This document shows, in pieces, positions 32,121 to 43,612 of a stretch of DNA of 64,000 nt. The notes beneath the pieces are model-generated. The model saw nothing but the letters and a program-made list of their open reading frames with translations. It searched no databases and was not told the DNA's origin. How positions within the stretch are numbered: position 1 is the stretch's first letter; each line of letters begins with the position of its first letter. The stretch is from NCBI RefSeq assembly GCF_048569485.1, contig NC_134354.1:454704807-454768806 (forward strand), read 5' to 3'. Source of the stretch: Anomaloglossus baeobatrachus (Eukaryota; Chordata; Amphibia; Anura; Aromobatidae). The translations under genes were made by a program, and so were the position numbers.

Positions 32121-32779
32121 GGGGTACTTCTCACATAGCGAGATCGCTGCTGAGTCACAGGTTTTGTGACGCATCAGTGACATCATCAGCGATCTCGCTG
32201 TGTGTGACACTAAACAGCGACCCCTGGCCCCTGCTGTGAAATCGCTGATAGTTACACACAGTGCTGGTTCATTTTTTGGACGTTGCTCTCCTGCTGTGAA
32301 GCACACATCGCTGTGTTTGACAGCGAGAGAGCAACAATCTGAATGTGCAGGGAGCCGGCGTCTGGAGGCTGCGGACGCTGGTAACAAAGGTACACATCGG
32401 GTAACTAAGCGAAGCGCTTTGCTTGGTTACCCGATATTTACCTTGGTTACTAGCGTATGCCGCTCTCGGGCTGCCAGTGCTGGCTCCCTGCACATGTAGC
32501 CAGAGTACACATTGGGTAACTAAGCGAAGCGCTTTGCTTAGTAACCCGATGTGTACCCTGGCTATGAGTGCAGGGAGCCAGGGTAAATATCTGGTAACCA
32601 AGCAAAGCATTTTGCTTAGTTACCCGATATTTACCTTGGTTACCAAGTGCAGCATCGTTTCCATAAGTTGCTGGTAACTGGTGAAATCTGCCTGATTGAC
32701 AGCTCACCAGCGACGCACTAGCGGACCAAGTCATATCGTGGTCGGAATCACTGGTACGTCGTTTAGTGAGACTGTATCC
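32121..32779. mobile_element. Harbinger-like MITE with three internal hairpins (GCGAGATCGC family)
   Basis: Flanked by TAA (32118-32120 and 32780-32782). The ends are GGGGTACTTCTCACATAGCG and the diverged CGTTTAGTGAGACTGTATCC. Internally the hairpin GGTAACTAAGCGAAGCGCTT and its mirror TTACCCGAT occur three times between 32395 and 32640, separated by CTGGCTCCCTGCA text. The same family occurs at 48665-49317 and, shortened, at 55598-55977. No coding capacity. Confidence 0.75.
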
Positions 32780-32782
32780 TAA

Positions 32783-33234
32783 GTGTGAGCTAGAAGTCTT
32801 TTAGGACTCATGACTGTGTGGCTTGCATATGCTGTATCCATTTTTTTTTTTTTTTCTTCTTCAAGGTATACAGCATGTATCCATTATAATGTATGCTAAG
32901 TTTCTTGTCTGTGTATCTGTGCAGAACACATGGAGACATGACCATTTGGTTCCAGCAGCATGGATGACAAGGGACAATACAAGTTTGAGTCTATGAAAAA
33001 CCACATACAGCATACGGATGTCATCCATGTGTTTGTACCTGTTTAATATTGAAAAGTATGGGAGAAGTTATTTTGTTACCAAACTCTGGGAAAACATTGA
33101 CATACTGATGACACTAGTACTGTTTTTTTTTTTTCCTCTTCTCTCCATGTATATGTTTAAACATGGCCATGTGAATGAGGCCTTACAATGTACTCCTATG
33201 GAGCCTTGTTTTGACGATCCATAGACTTAAATTG
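32783..33234. other. intergenic, no recognised feature
   Basis: T-rich runs at 32842 and 33122. Unclassified. Confidence 0.4.
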
Positions 33235-33237
33235 TAA

Positions 33238-33566
33238 GGCTATGTGCGCATGCTGCGGATTTGCTGCAGAAAATGTGTTTAACATTGCTGCAATCATTCC
33301 CCAGCAAATCCTATGGGTTTTAAAAAATGCTGTTTGCATACCGGTTTTCTTTTTATACCCGCGGATTTTCCGCATGTCACTTTTCTACAGGTACCTGCGG
33401 TTTTTGCCATAGACAATGATAAAAAAACCACAAGGACCAACCTGCGGAAAATCCGAGGTAAAACCGCATGCGGATATCGTTGTGTTTTTTTACCGCAGGT
33501 GCGGGATTCTTTATTAGGGTCAGAATTTTCCTTAAGAAAAAGGCACTTTCTAGTGCGCACATAGCC
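33238..33566. mobile_element. Harbinger-like MITE, GGCTATGTGCGCA family
   Basis: TAA flanks at 33235-33237 and 33567-33569. The ends GGCTATGTGCGCATGCTGCGG and CTAGTGCGCACATAGCC are inverted. The arms include CGGATTTTCCGCATG / CATGCGGATATCG and ACCTGCGG / CCGCAGGT. The large relative at 36289-37650 shares these ends. Confidence 0.75.
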
Positions 33567-33611
33567 TAAAAGCCACTTCTGCTTCACATATAGAGCCCAG
33601 TGTGATCCTAA

Positions 33612-33820
33612 GGCCAGAATCACACTTGCTAGTGACTCGCGTGAGTCTCTCATGGTAAAACACGGCATGGCCGCACACTATGCATACAGGAGCGTCTGAG
33701 CTACATAGAGATACATGCAGCCGACCCGCTCCTGTCAGGGGAGTGTGCGACCATGCCGGGTTCTGCCATGAGAGACTCGTGCGAGTTACACGTGAGGCAC
33801 TAGCAAGTGTGATTCTGGCC
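33612..33820. mobile_element. 209-bp MITE, GGCCAGAATCACACTTGC family
   Basis: TAA at 33609-33611 and 33821-33823. The ends GGCCAGAATCACACTTGCTA and TAGCAAGTGTGATTCTGGCC are a 20-bp perfect inverted repeat. The arms pair almost to the centre (GTCTCTCATGG / CCATGAGAGAC). A sister copy lies at 39124-39305. Confidence 0.85.
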
Positions 33821-33823
33821 TAA

Positions 33824-34035
33824 GGGTGTATTCACACGAATGTGTAACTTGCACGATTATCGGATCGCATCACCCGGTGCGGCTGCCTTCTCTCCTGCTA
33901 GGAGCAGGTCTGCTGCATGTATTTCTATGCAGCTGAAACGCTCCTGTGTAGAGATTGTGCGGCCATACTGCGTGATGCTGATGTGAGACTTGCTGAGTTA
34001 CTCCTAAATCTGAAATCTTGTCATGGCCCAGAAGA
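33824..34035. mobile_element. partial MITE abutting the previous one
   Basis: Begins GGGTGTATTCACACGAATGTG directly after the TAA at 33821-33823 that also closes the element on the left. The interior text CTCCTGCTAGGAGCAGG and TGCATGTATTTCTATGCAGC resembles the 33.6-kb element. The right end is diverged. Confidence 0.5.
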
Positions 34036-34366
34036 GGTCCGAAGTGAAGCTGGATATCGGAAAAGATGATGATTAGTGAGTATATTAATCTACTAATACA
34101 GCACTGCACTGTTATTTACACAAGTTTAAGAAACAAAAAAAAAATTAAAGAAACACAGCCCTTTTTTTTTTTAAAGTCTCATTGCAGTAGCGGGTTTTTT
34201 GTTTTGTTTTTTTTTACATTTCACCACCAGATGGGTATTAGTAATTTGTTTAATGTGTGTAGTAAGATATCTGCTGGTCACAGGCTAGTGCTGATTCTAG
34301 CACTGCCAGTTTCTCTACACCATCCTGTGACTGGCTCGGACTAAAGACTTCATATCTTAATCTTAA
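34036..34366. other. intergenic, no recognised feature
   Basis: A-rich and T-rich strips (34132-34215), otherwise unclassified. Confidence 0.4.
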
Positions 34367-36066
34367 GGCCCCTTTACACACTGTAGCGATCCCGGCCAGG
34401 TTGGGATCGCTGAAAGTCTCAAAGTCTCTGGTGAGCTGTCAAACAGGCAAACCTGGCCAACGACGCAACCGCGATCCAGACCTGCAGAACGACCTAGCTA
34501 GTCAAACACTGGAAACGAGTGATGTGTCACAATATCTGTCAATCACGATTCTCTGTCAGTTGGTCTCTCCCTCTCGGTCTGTATTCTATCTCTGTCGGTC
34601 CGTCACTATCTCTGTCGGTCCGTCACTATCTCTGTCCCTCTCTCACAGTCTGTCGGTCATTTTCCCCCTGCTCTCTCATACTCACCGATCCCCGGTGCGG
34701 CGCTGCACTGCACGGCATTCACACTGCTGCGGCGGCTTTTACTATTTTGAAAAAGCCGGCCGCTCATTAAACAATTTCGTATTCCCTACTTTCCCTGCCC
34801 ACAGGCGCCTATGATTGGTTGCAGTGAGACACGCCCCCACGCTGAGTGACAGGTGTCTCACTGCACCCAATCACAGCAGCCGGTGGGTGTGTCTATACTG
34901 TGCAGTGAAATAAATAATTTAAAAAACCAGCGCTGTGTGGAGCTGACCGGAGCGGCAGTGAGTAGCGCGATCAGCTGAGCTGTCACTGAGGTTACCCGTG
35001 GCCACCGCTGCATCCACCGCTGGATCCAGTGACAGCGGGTAACCTCAGTGACAGCTCAGCCGATCGCGCGGCTCTCTTCATTAGCTGCGTGGAGGTGACA
35101 GGAGCGGCGGTGTCTTCTGCTGCTCCTGTCACCTCCATGCAGCAGAGCTGGATGCGACGCTGGAGGTCCGTGGATTACGCCGGACAAGGAGGGCTTTTTG
35201 GGGCTGATTAAATTGGTGATGAGGGAATGTGTTTGTGTTTTTTATTTCTAATAAATGATTTTTTCGGGTGTGTGTGTTTATTTACTGTAATTTACAGATT
35301 AATCATGGAAGGTTTCTCGGGGAGATGCCTGCCATGATTAATCTAGGACTTATTGGCAGCTATGGGCTGCCAATAACTCCTTATTACCCCGATTTGCCAA
35401 CGCACCAGGGCAAATCGGGAAGAGCCGGGTACAGTCCTAGAACTGTCGCATCTAATGTATGCGGCAATTCTGGGCGGCTGCTGACTGATACTAGGCTGGG
35501 GGGTTCCCCATAACGTGGAGCTCCCCATCCTGAGAATACCAGCCTTCAGCCGTATGGCTTTATCTGGCTGGTATTAAAATTGGGGGGGACTGCATGCCGT
35601 TTTTTTTAAATTATTTAATTATTTATTTCACTGCACAGTATAGACCCGCCCACCGGCTGCTGTGATTGGGTGCAGTGAGACACCTGTCACTCAGCGTGGG
35701 GGCGTGTCTCACTGCAACCAATCATAGGCGCCTGTGGGCGGGGAAAGTAGGGAATACGAAATTGTTTAATGAGCGGCCGGCTTTTTCAAAATAGTAAAAG
35801 CTGCCGCAGCAGCGTGAATGCCGTGCAGTGCCGCATCGGGGATCGGTGAGTATGAGAGAGGAGGGGAAAATGACCGACAGACTGTGAGAGAGGGACAGAG
35901 ATAGTGACAGACCGACCGACAGAATAGAGACCGAGAGGGAGAGACCGACTGACAGAGAATAGTGATTGACAGATATTGTGACACATCACTCGTTTCCAGT
36001 GTTTGACTAGCTAGGTCGTTCTGCAGGTCCGGATCGCGGTTGCGTCGTTGGCCAGGTTTGCCAGTG
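34367..36066. mobile_element. 1.7-kb foldback element with arms of about 470 bp
   Basis: The left arm (34446-34925) and right arm (35605-36062) are inverted near-identical copies: GGCAAACCTGGCCAACG at one edge faces CGTTGGCCAGGTTTGCC at the other, and TTCACTGCACAGTATAGACC faces its complement at the inner edge. The left end GGCCCCTTTACACACTG is the MITE-like terminus. The loop (34926-35604) holds a smaller palindrome (GAGCTGTCACTGAGGTTACCCG mirrored at 35036-35059) and an AATACCAGCCTTCAGCCGTATGG module also seen in other repeats. The right outer terminus is not clear because another MITE follows at once. Confidence 0.7.
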
Positions 36067-36288
36067 TTTTAAGTCCCCTTTACACACTGAGACTTTGCTG
36101 CAAAGCGGGAAACAAAGGACCAAAGAATGGTCCTGAACGATTTGTAGCGATCAGCAACTTCACAGCAGGGGCCAGGTCGCTGATGTGTTTTAAACACTGC
36201 AATGTCGCTGGGGAGGTCGCTATTACGTCACAAAACCGGTGACGTTATAGCGATGTCGTTTGCGATGTTGCAGTGTGTAAAGCCACCT
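36067..36288. mobile_element. MITE with TCCCCTTTACACACTG ends
   Basis: Left AAGTCCCCTTTACACACTG faces right CAGTGTGTAAAGCCACC. The subterminal text CGACATCGC/GCGATGTCG-like is shared with the 30.1-kb MITE. It sits directly between two other inverted-repeat elements. Confidence 0.6.
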
Positions 36289-37650
36289 GGCTATGTGCGC
36301 ACTTACCGGATTTTGCCGCGGATTTTCCGCATGTTTCGCTGCAGAAAATGTTCATAACATCTCTGCAGTGAATCACCAGCAAATCCTATGGAGAAAAAAA
36401 ATCCTGTGCGCACTGGGCGGAATTTGACAGCTGCATGTTTTGCTGCGGGAATCCCGCAGCAAAAACAAGTGCATGTCACTTCTTTTCCGCACATCGCTGT
36501 GGGATTTCACTCCATTGACTCCAATGTTAATCATGAAATCCCACAGGGAATAACGCAGGCAGCAAATTCTGTGCGGTTCACTGCGTTTTCCTGCATTATT
36601 CCCTGCGGTATTTCGCGGTTTACCTCCGGTAATGTACATCGCTTGTCTGCGGTTTGCAGGGAAGTGATGTCATTACAGGAAGAGGAAGCAAAGCAGAGAG
36701 TAAACACAGACACATCACAGACACAGATAGACATCAGAGACACATAGAACACACATAGAAAGAAAACGGAAATATAGAAAACAAAGAACGTGGGCTCCGC
36801 TGCATATTTACCTTCCAGCCGAGGTAAGCACACAGCGGCAGCCCGGTATCCTCAGGCTGGGGAGGGAGAGGGGCAGGGTTAATGTCCCCCGCCTCACTCC
36901 CCCTCCGGCAGCCGAGAATATCAGCCGCAGCTGCCCCGGGACTGTCGCATACATTATGCGGCAGCACCGGCGTGTCCTTGGCTCTTCTTGCCGCCGTGTA
37001 GCAGTGGCAGCAAGGTAATACAAGGGGTTAATGATGGTGGGGGACCACCGCCATTAACTCCAGGCTTGATAATGGCAGCGTCTATGTGACAGCTGACATG
37101 ATCAACCTGTAAGTAAAGTGAAAAAAACACAGACACATCCTTTATTTTAAATAACAAACAAGCCTCGTTCACCATTTTATTAACCCCTCCTGCACCAAAG
37201 CTCCGGCGTAATCCACAGCTCCGGCGTAATCCACAGGTCCTGCGCTGCTTACATCCAGCCGCGACTGTCACAGACACAGCGCTCAATGAAAGCAGCAGAC
37301 AGCAGAGGTAATTACCGGTCATTTCCCACGGCCGGTAATGTGAACTCACTGCCGACCGTGGGAAATGCAGCGATCTGTCATCTATCTATCTATCCCTCTA
37401 TCTATTCTTCTGTCTATCTACTATCTCAGAATTAAATGACTTTTTTTTTTTCTTTTCTTTCTTTTTTCAATGTGCTTTATTGCATTGAATGCAATAAAGC
37501 ACATCCCAACCCGCACGTGGCAATACCGCGGCAAACCGCATGCGGTTTTCGGGTGCGGTTTCCCGCGGTTTTTTTACCGCGGGTGCGGTAATCTTTGAGA
37601 GCATGCGGAATTTTCTCAAGAAAATTCCATTTCCCAGTGCGCACATAGCC
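36289..37650. mobile_element. 1.36-kb element of the GGCTATGTGCGCA family
   Basis: The ends GGCTATGTGCGCACTTACCGG and CCCAGTGCGCACATAGCC are inverted. The subterminal text CGCGGATTTTCCGCATG faces GCATGCGGAATTTTC. The arms (36289-36660 and 37470-37650) are MITE-like. The middle (36660-37440) contains CACAGACACATCC...TTTATTTTAAATAAC and a (TCTA)n microsatellite (37377-37427). No coding region is recognised. It may be a composite. Confidence 0.55.
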
Positions 37651-37653
37651 TTA

Positions 37654-39120
37654 GTCTATGAGAGCCTCAGGCTCACATTGAGAAGTGACATCCTGTTCAC
37701 ACAAAAAAACAATGAAGTGATCAATCTAGTCACATGATCTAGGAAATTGACCAAAGCAGCACTGGAAACAGAAAATGGCAACTGGTAAGTATTTTACTGC
37801 ATGTGGAAAATACATTACTGAAATAAAAAAAAAATAAAAATATGCTGAAGTTCAATATTATTCCCCCAGGTGCTGATGCTGCTCCACCCAAGGGCTGTAT
37901 CGATGAAGACTTAAATGGGGGAACTGGAAAATGTTCTGTTATCTTCTGTGAGCAGACAGTTTTTCACCTTCGCTTTGGCATTTAAAACATACCTGACCGG
38001 GTTATGTTCTTTAATTACTATAGCTGTCATGTTACATTATACATGCTGTCAGACTCGGCAATCTAAAGTTTTACATATCTTGCTTTTATTTCTGAGAAAC
38101 AAGCCTTATTAATGCTTGCTTGATCATTACTTGTCAAGCGACTCCACCCATATACTAAGCTATTCTCATATCCACTTGTCAATAAGTGAGTGCGGGCAGG
38201 GAGGCAGGATTTACAGGATTTGAGTGTTCAGCTATAATTAAACACTAAAGCTATTAATGCACTCAGTGTACGGTGATCAAATAGGGAACGCTGAAGAGGG
38301 GCCGTCAATCGGCTGATTCTGCCATGCAGTATCCTAGAAAAGAAATTCTCTGTTTAACGAGCCTAAAAAGCCCCCACAAAATATTTTAGTGATTTTTACG
38401 ACTGTTCATAAACAAAATTCTGCAAGTATGCACTTTGTAAACCCAGCCCAAAAATATCATTTTAATTTCTGACTTGTGACTACCTTAAAAATGTTAACAC
38501 CAGTTGAAAACAAAACATCTGCATTGTAATTTATTTGTAAAGGGAACATGGAGCTTGGAAATGCTGTCGGCAATGTATGATCAGAACAGATTGCTATATA
38601 GTGGGAGAAGAGTCTATTCTTCTTGTATCTTATTCATTGAAAGCACAGTTCTTGGCTCAGAGTGATTGACAGCTTTCTCGGCACAATTATAGAAGGGAGG
38701 CTGTCAGTCAGTGATTAGGACGACTCCCTGGACCAAACATACATATCAATCTTTGCCTGCCCTCAAACATAAGACGCTATGTTCAAAGAAGAAAACCCAA
38801 CTGACATGTTCTCATTTTTCCTAGCAGTATTGCTGAAGTACAACTATGATATTGTGAACTTCTGCCATTGTGATCATATCCAAGTTGCACCAGATTATAT
38901 GGTATTCGTATTAGGGATCACTGGAATAAACAAACTGAAATTTGCAGGTTTTCTTTTTTCTTACTATAATGCAGCTTGGTCACAAGAGTGAGCTGTGCCA
39001 CTAAGGGTAAGGCAGATGGGGCGCCTGCAATTGGGTGAGATTGTTTAAAAAGCAGTCATTAATTTTATGGGGAAACCACTGCTTCACATGCAAAAGGTAA
39101 ATCTCAAAAGCGTCTCACAC
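37654..39120. other. intergenic 1.5 kb, low repeat content, no gene recognised
   Basis: AT-rich unique-looking sequence. Small open frames (for example 38779-38991) have no known domain. This is one of two long stretches downstream of the gene not explained by repeats. Confidence 0.45.
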
Positions 39121-39123
39121 TAA

Positions 39124-39305
39124 GGCCGGAGTCACACTTGCGAGAAACTCGCATCACATCTCCCGGCATGGCCGTGCACTCAACAGGAGTGTCTCAGCTG
39201 CATAGAAATACATACACCGACCCGCTCCTGTCAGGAGAGTGTGCAGCCATGCCGGGTGATGTGATACAAGACTCGCGCGAGTCTCTCGCAAGTGTGACTC
39301 CGGCC
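39124..39305. mobile_element. 182-bp MITE, GGCCGGAGTCACACTTGC family
   Basis: TAA at 39121-39123 and 39306-39308. The ends GGCCGGAGTCACACTTGCGA and TCGCAAGTGTGACTCCGGCC are a perfect 20-bp inverted repeat. Sister of 33612-33820. Confidence 0.85.
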
Positions 39306-39404
39306 TAATGCTTAAACCCTACATAAAAGTATTACCTCTGCATGTGGAATGATGTTCATGAGCAAAGCTTTGATTAAAGGGATACCGATTATAAGATAGG
39401 TGGC

Positions 39405-39610
39405 TAGTGATAAGCGAGCACTACCATGCCCGGCTGCTCATATGGAGCAGTCAAGTGTTCATATGAGTTCTACTCATGTACGGAGTATAATGAAAGTCAA
39501 TGGGAAACTCAAACATTTTTCTAAAAGACTATCCATAAAATTTCTAGAGTTCCCCGTGGACTTCCATTATACTTTGGTACGAGTATTCGGCACCCGCTCA
39601 TCACTATTGG
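39405..39610. repeat. GAGCACTACCATG interspersed repeat
   Basis: Starts AGTGATAAGCGAGCACTACC and ends GCACCCGCTCATCACTA. The interior is TGAAAGTCAATGGGAAACTC with its mirror CCGTGGACTTCCATTATAC. Same family as 7440 and 40830. Confidence 0.6.
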
Positions 39611-39839
39611 CGATCCTGATGCACACATGGCCAACCTTATCTTATGGCTACAGCTATCTGGAAACTACACCAGCTTTAAAATTAGGGGGAAGTCTGGAAG
39701 AATCAAAAATTGAACTTACATGGCAAATCAAAGCTTTTATGTACTTGTTTTCTTTTCCCTTAAGAAAAACCTCCCAAGTCTACACCAAAAAACTTCAAAT
39801 AATGGGGACAGCCCAGTGGGTGTGCCAAACATGCTGGGC
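39611..39839. other. intergenic, no recognised feature
   Basis: Unclassified, includes a hairpin-free region with short frames. Confidence 0.35.
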
Positions 39840-40166
39840 ATGCTCAGTAGAGCATGACTGAATCCATCATAAGACGGATTACGACAGAATCCAGCACCAT
39901 AGACAAACATTACAAGCTTGACGGATTCCTGAGCGGTGCGTTAATTTTGACGACCCAAAAAACGTTACATTCTGCGTTGTTTCGGCCCGGTGGTCAGTCC
40001 AAAAACGACTGATGCGCTGCGCAGCGGATGCAACGCAAGGTCATCAGTCGCAATCCGCCACTCATACAAATCTATGGGAAACAACAGAATCCGACAAACG
40101 GATTCCGTTGTTTACCAGAGCCGCGGATTGTGACTGATACAAATTGACGGAAATGTGAACCTAGCC
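39840..40166. mobile_element. MITE fragment, AACAGAATCCG...CGGATTCCGTTG type
   Basis: Contains CATAAGACGGATTACGACAG, GACGGATTCCTGAGCGG and a hairpin CAACAGAATCCG / CGGATTCCGTTG, ending GTGAACCTAGCC just before the TAA at 40167-40169. Related to the arms of the 12.9-14.6 kb element. Confidence 0.5.
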
Positions 40167-40169
40167 TAA

Positions 40170-40586
40170 GGGTATGTGCGCACGTTGCTTTTTACCTGCT
40201 TTTTTGCTGCTTTTTCTTCTGCGCTGTTTAATGCCAAAATGGATGTGTACTTCTATTCAAGCAAAGTCTATGGGAATTTGGGTTTCTTGTTCACACTATG
40301 TTGTTCAAAATGCTGCCTTTTTGAGGCAGAACTTTGGTCAAAAACTCAGCTTTTCAAAGAAGCAACATGTCAATTGTTTTTGCCATTTGGGTTTTGCACT
40401 GCAAAGCTGAGTTTTTGACCAAAGTTCGGCCACAAAAAGGCAGCATTTTGAACAACATAGTGTGAACAAGAAACCCAAATTCCCATAGACTTTGCTTGAA
40501 TAGAAGAACACATCCATTTTGGCATTAAACAGCGCAGAAGAAAAAGCAGCAAAAAAGCAGGTAAAAAGCAACGTGCGCACATACCC
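40170..40586. mobile_element. 417-bp near-perfect foldback MITE, copy 1
   Basis: TAA at 40167-40169 and 40587-40589. GGGTATGTGCGCACGTTGC at the left faces GCAACGTGCGCACATACCC at the right. Pairing continues with few mismatches for about 185 bp per arm (TTTAATGCCAAAATGGATGT mirrored). The loop of about 45 bp reads TTCAAAGAAGCAACATGTC...TTTTGCACTGC. Open frames across it are products of the palindrome. Non-autonomous, Harbinger-like by target site. Confidence 0.85.
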
Positions 40587-40829
40587 TAAGACTTCCCTGG
40601 TAGAACAAAATACCAAAAAAACCTTGGCCTGAGCAAATGGCAGGCGTCTAGAAGACACGAGGTGTGTTCCAAAATTCATTCTATGTATCTGAATGGGGTT
40701 ATTCTTTACAAATATGCATAGATTTCCACATATCCCACTGAGATAAGTATTGCAATTACTAGAATTAAACCTTAATTGTTTGACTATATCCATAATGGTG
40801 CTATTTGTGAAGAGCAGATGCTTAGATGG

Positions 40830-41015
40830 GCACAACTCGTATCCGACTATGCGGGAAGTCAATGGGGAATTCAAGCATTCTTCCAGAAAAATCTGGAAAA
40901 AATGCTTGTGTACCCCATTAACTTCCATTATACTCTGAGCCCGTCCGAGCGTCAAACTGCTCATTAAGAAAGCTGATCACCTAAGCATGATAGTGCTCGC
41001 CCATCACTAGTGATA
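40830..41015. repeat. GAGCACTACCATG interspersed repeat
   Basis: TGGGCACAACTCG...GGGAAGTCAATGGGGAATTC and CATTAACTTCCATTATACTC mirrored, ending GATAGTGCTCGCCCATCAC. Same family as 7440 and 39405, inverse edge present. Confidence 0.55.
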
Positions 41016-42361
41016 TTCAACAAGAGGGCAGTACTAGCCGGAAATTGCACTCTATACTGAATTGTCCAAATCTAAATATTGTGTGGTAGCTTTGTAGTAT
41101 GTTACATGTATAAACAATTACAGACAACCTACTGTATATTACACACCTACACATATAACTGCTTTGCCATTACAAACATATTTTGCTGAACTAATTTTTT
41201 TCTTCAATCCATAGCCATTTCCATGATAGATCACTGTAGGCTTTAGTTTTGGCAACTCAACCGTACATTTATGCATTAATGGATCTGCCTGTATCTCCCC
41301 TCTGGTGCTAGAATATTGTAAGATGCCATACTTCCAGGGAAAAAAAAATCCTCAATAAAAAGCAGTAATGACCTCCATGTGTGAAATGTAAAGCTATTGA
41401 GAGCATGGCCATAATATCAATGTACCTTCAGAATGTGTGGACTACTGTGTAACTCCAAAGTAAGTAGGTAATTGACGTTAGGTGGTCTTCAAAAGTGCTA
41501 CGACCAACTGTTTGTGTGTGTGTCAACAAAGCGCGTCATGTAAATATGTAAGAATTTTTTTTTTTCTTGTTGCATATATTTGGTATAAAATAAATGTAGA
41601 AACATGTCTACTGTATTATTTATTTAGGCAGCTGGAGTTGGATCTATGTGCGGTCTGTGTGTGCAATCGGTAGGAAACAGACCCATTGCAATCTATGTGC
41701 TAGAGGACACGGACCCCAGGTCCACATGAGGGGACTAGTCTGGCTGGATTTTAAGACCAGACCAGTGTGTAAATAGTGGGCAGCTCCTGTACCATCCTCT
41801 ATGAGGACTACCACACAGAGCCAATCATATCCATACAGTGCAGACATGACTTGTCCACAAGGTTCAGCACCTATCTGATCTTATCCATACAAGAAACATT
41901 AGTATTGGGATGAATTGTTCGTATGAATGATCTTACCATCCAGATGCCAAAGTAAATGGAAGGATCTGGAATAGGTTTCATTTTTTAAAATAAAGGTGCC
42001 AAATGATAAATCACAATTGAATGATCTCTCCCTACAAAGATTGTCAGTTATTGGCTAAAACTAGCCATTCGGGCTGATTCGGATGTCTGTTTCTCGTGTT
42101 GAGTTTCATATGTTTTCGATGGCTAGAACTCATATCTAGCATAGTCTATAGGAATGTCCACGTGTTGGTTTTTTTTTTTTGCGACCGAGTAGTCTGTTTA
42201 AAACCTGTCCTCCTCATCAAATGAAAAAACAAAGTCTAATGAAACTGAACAAAATCACTGATAAAACTAGGACAGGTTTTCTCATATGTGAAAAGAATGG
42301 ACAACTGAATGAGCCCTTACTGTTTTAGCAAAAATTAGTCTGGTCAAATGCAAATAATTAG
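41016..42361. other. intergenic 1.3 kb, low repeat content, no gene recognised
   Basis: Unique-looking AT-rich sequence with no supported exon. Confidence 0.45.
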
Positions 42362-42504
42362 AGATGGGTGAACCTGCAGATTTTCAGGTTCAATGGGTCC
42401 AGCCAGACTTAAAAAAAAAAAAAAAAAAAAAGTCTATGAGGACCCAAACGTTGTGCTGTAAAATGGTGTTAGAAATGGCTACGGAGATTGGCGCAGGACA
42501 GTTA

Positions 42505-42742
42505 GGCTGTGTGCCCATGATCAAGGTTCAGTGTTTTGGATGTAGCGTGTTTTCGCTGTGTCTAAAACGCTGCGTCGTACAGTACAAGCACAGTGGATGA
42601 GATTACTAAAAATCTCATACCCACTCTGCTTGTTTTTCCTGCAGCGTAGCATGTCACTTTATTACTGCGGAGCCATGAGTGTTCTACACAGGAAGAACAG
42701 AGAGAAACCGCGGCGGCACGAACCCTGATCGTGGGCACAAGG
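42505..42742. mobile_element. MITE, GGCTGTGTGCCCATGATC type
   Basis: Left GGCTGTGTGCCCATGATCAAGG faces right CCCTGATCGTGGGCACAAGG. Preceded by TTA (42502-42504). The interior has CTAAAACGCTGCG and CCTGCAGCGTAGCATG. Related to 17356-17700. Confidence 0.6.
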
Positions 42743-43238
42743 TTTCTGCACCAAATTTGCATCTCCTGGCAGAAAGCCACACTGAAATGGCGTCAAAACC
42801 GGTTGTGTGTTTTTTTGCCTAGACATACAGATTTAGTGCTGGAATTTATTCACCAAAATTCCTGCACCAAATCTGCATCTCCAGGCAAAAGTTTAAAAAA
42901 AAAATAAATAAATTAACACATTTGAGAGAGTGGGTTTTGTTTTTTTTTTGTATTTTTGAAAAAAGCCACATAGGATCTCTCTTATTTTGACACAAGCCAA
43001 GATGAGAACATAGCTGGTTGCTTGCAGCTGTATGCTTTATCCGTGCTGAGTATCACAATATACTGGGGACCCTATGGCAATTTTTTTTTTTAGTTTTACA
43101 CCACTATAGGGACGCAGACCGCGTGTGTGATTCTAACCAAGCACAGACTCTGTCACACAGGGTAGGGGCACGATCTGACTGCAACCAATCACAGACACCG
43201 GGACTGATGGTGGGTGGGGGGGAAGAAGTGAATTTGTA
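42743..43238. other. intergenic, no recognised feature
   Basis: Contains a duplicated CACCAAATTTGCATCTCC / CACCAAATCTGCATCTCC text (42750 and 42864). Otherwise unclassified. Confidence 0.4.
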
Positions 43239-43241
43239 TAA

Positions 43242-43609
43242 GGGTACGTGCGCACGTTGCGTTCTGGCTTGACAAATAAACTGCAGCATTTTGTTAATGC
43301 ATGTGCTGTTCAAAACGTATCCAAAACGCTGCGTTTTGAATGCAGATTGGCTGTGTTCTGGACGCTTGGTCTCCCACAAACAGAGCCGTAAAAGCATCCA
43401 AAAAGCACAAAAGAAGTGACGAGTTGCTTTTTAGAACGCATCGATTTTGTCAAAAATTTGGCATCCAAAACGCTGCATTTCAAAATGCAACGTGCGCATG
43501 GAATTTGCTTAATTGGTCATAGACTTTGCTGGGGATGCATAACGCAAGCATTTACGCTGCAATTTAGAAAGCTGTGTAAACGCATGAAAAAAAACGTATG
43601 CACACCGCC
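43242..43609. mobile_element. MITE, GGGTACGTGCGCACGTTGCG type
   Basis: TAA at 43239-43241 and 43610-43612. The left end GGGTACGTGCGCACGTTGCG faces the diverged right end AACGTATGCACACCGCC. Inner repeats AAAACGCTGCGTTTTG and AAACGCTGCATTTC are mirrored by GCAACGTGCGCATG. Confidence 0.65.
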
Positions 43610-43612
43610 TAA

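Noticed and set aside
40338-40964. 208-codon minus-strand frame, and a 216-codon plus-strand frame at 45717-46367
   Set aside because: Both cross the foldback MITE copies and give the same LLFTCFFAAF peptide from the arms. The palindrome explains them.
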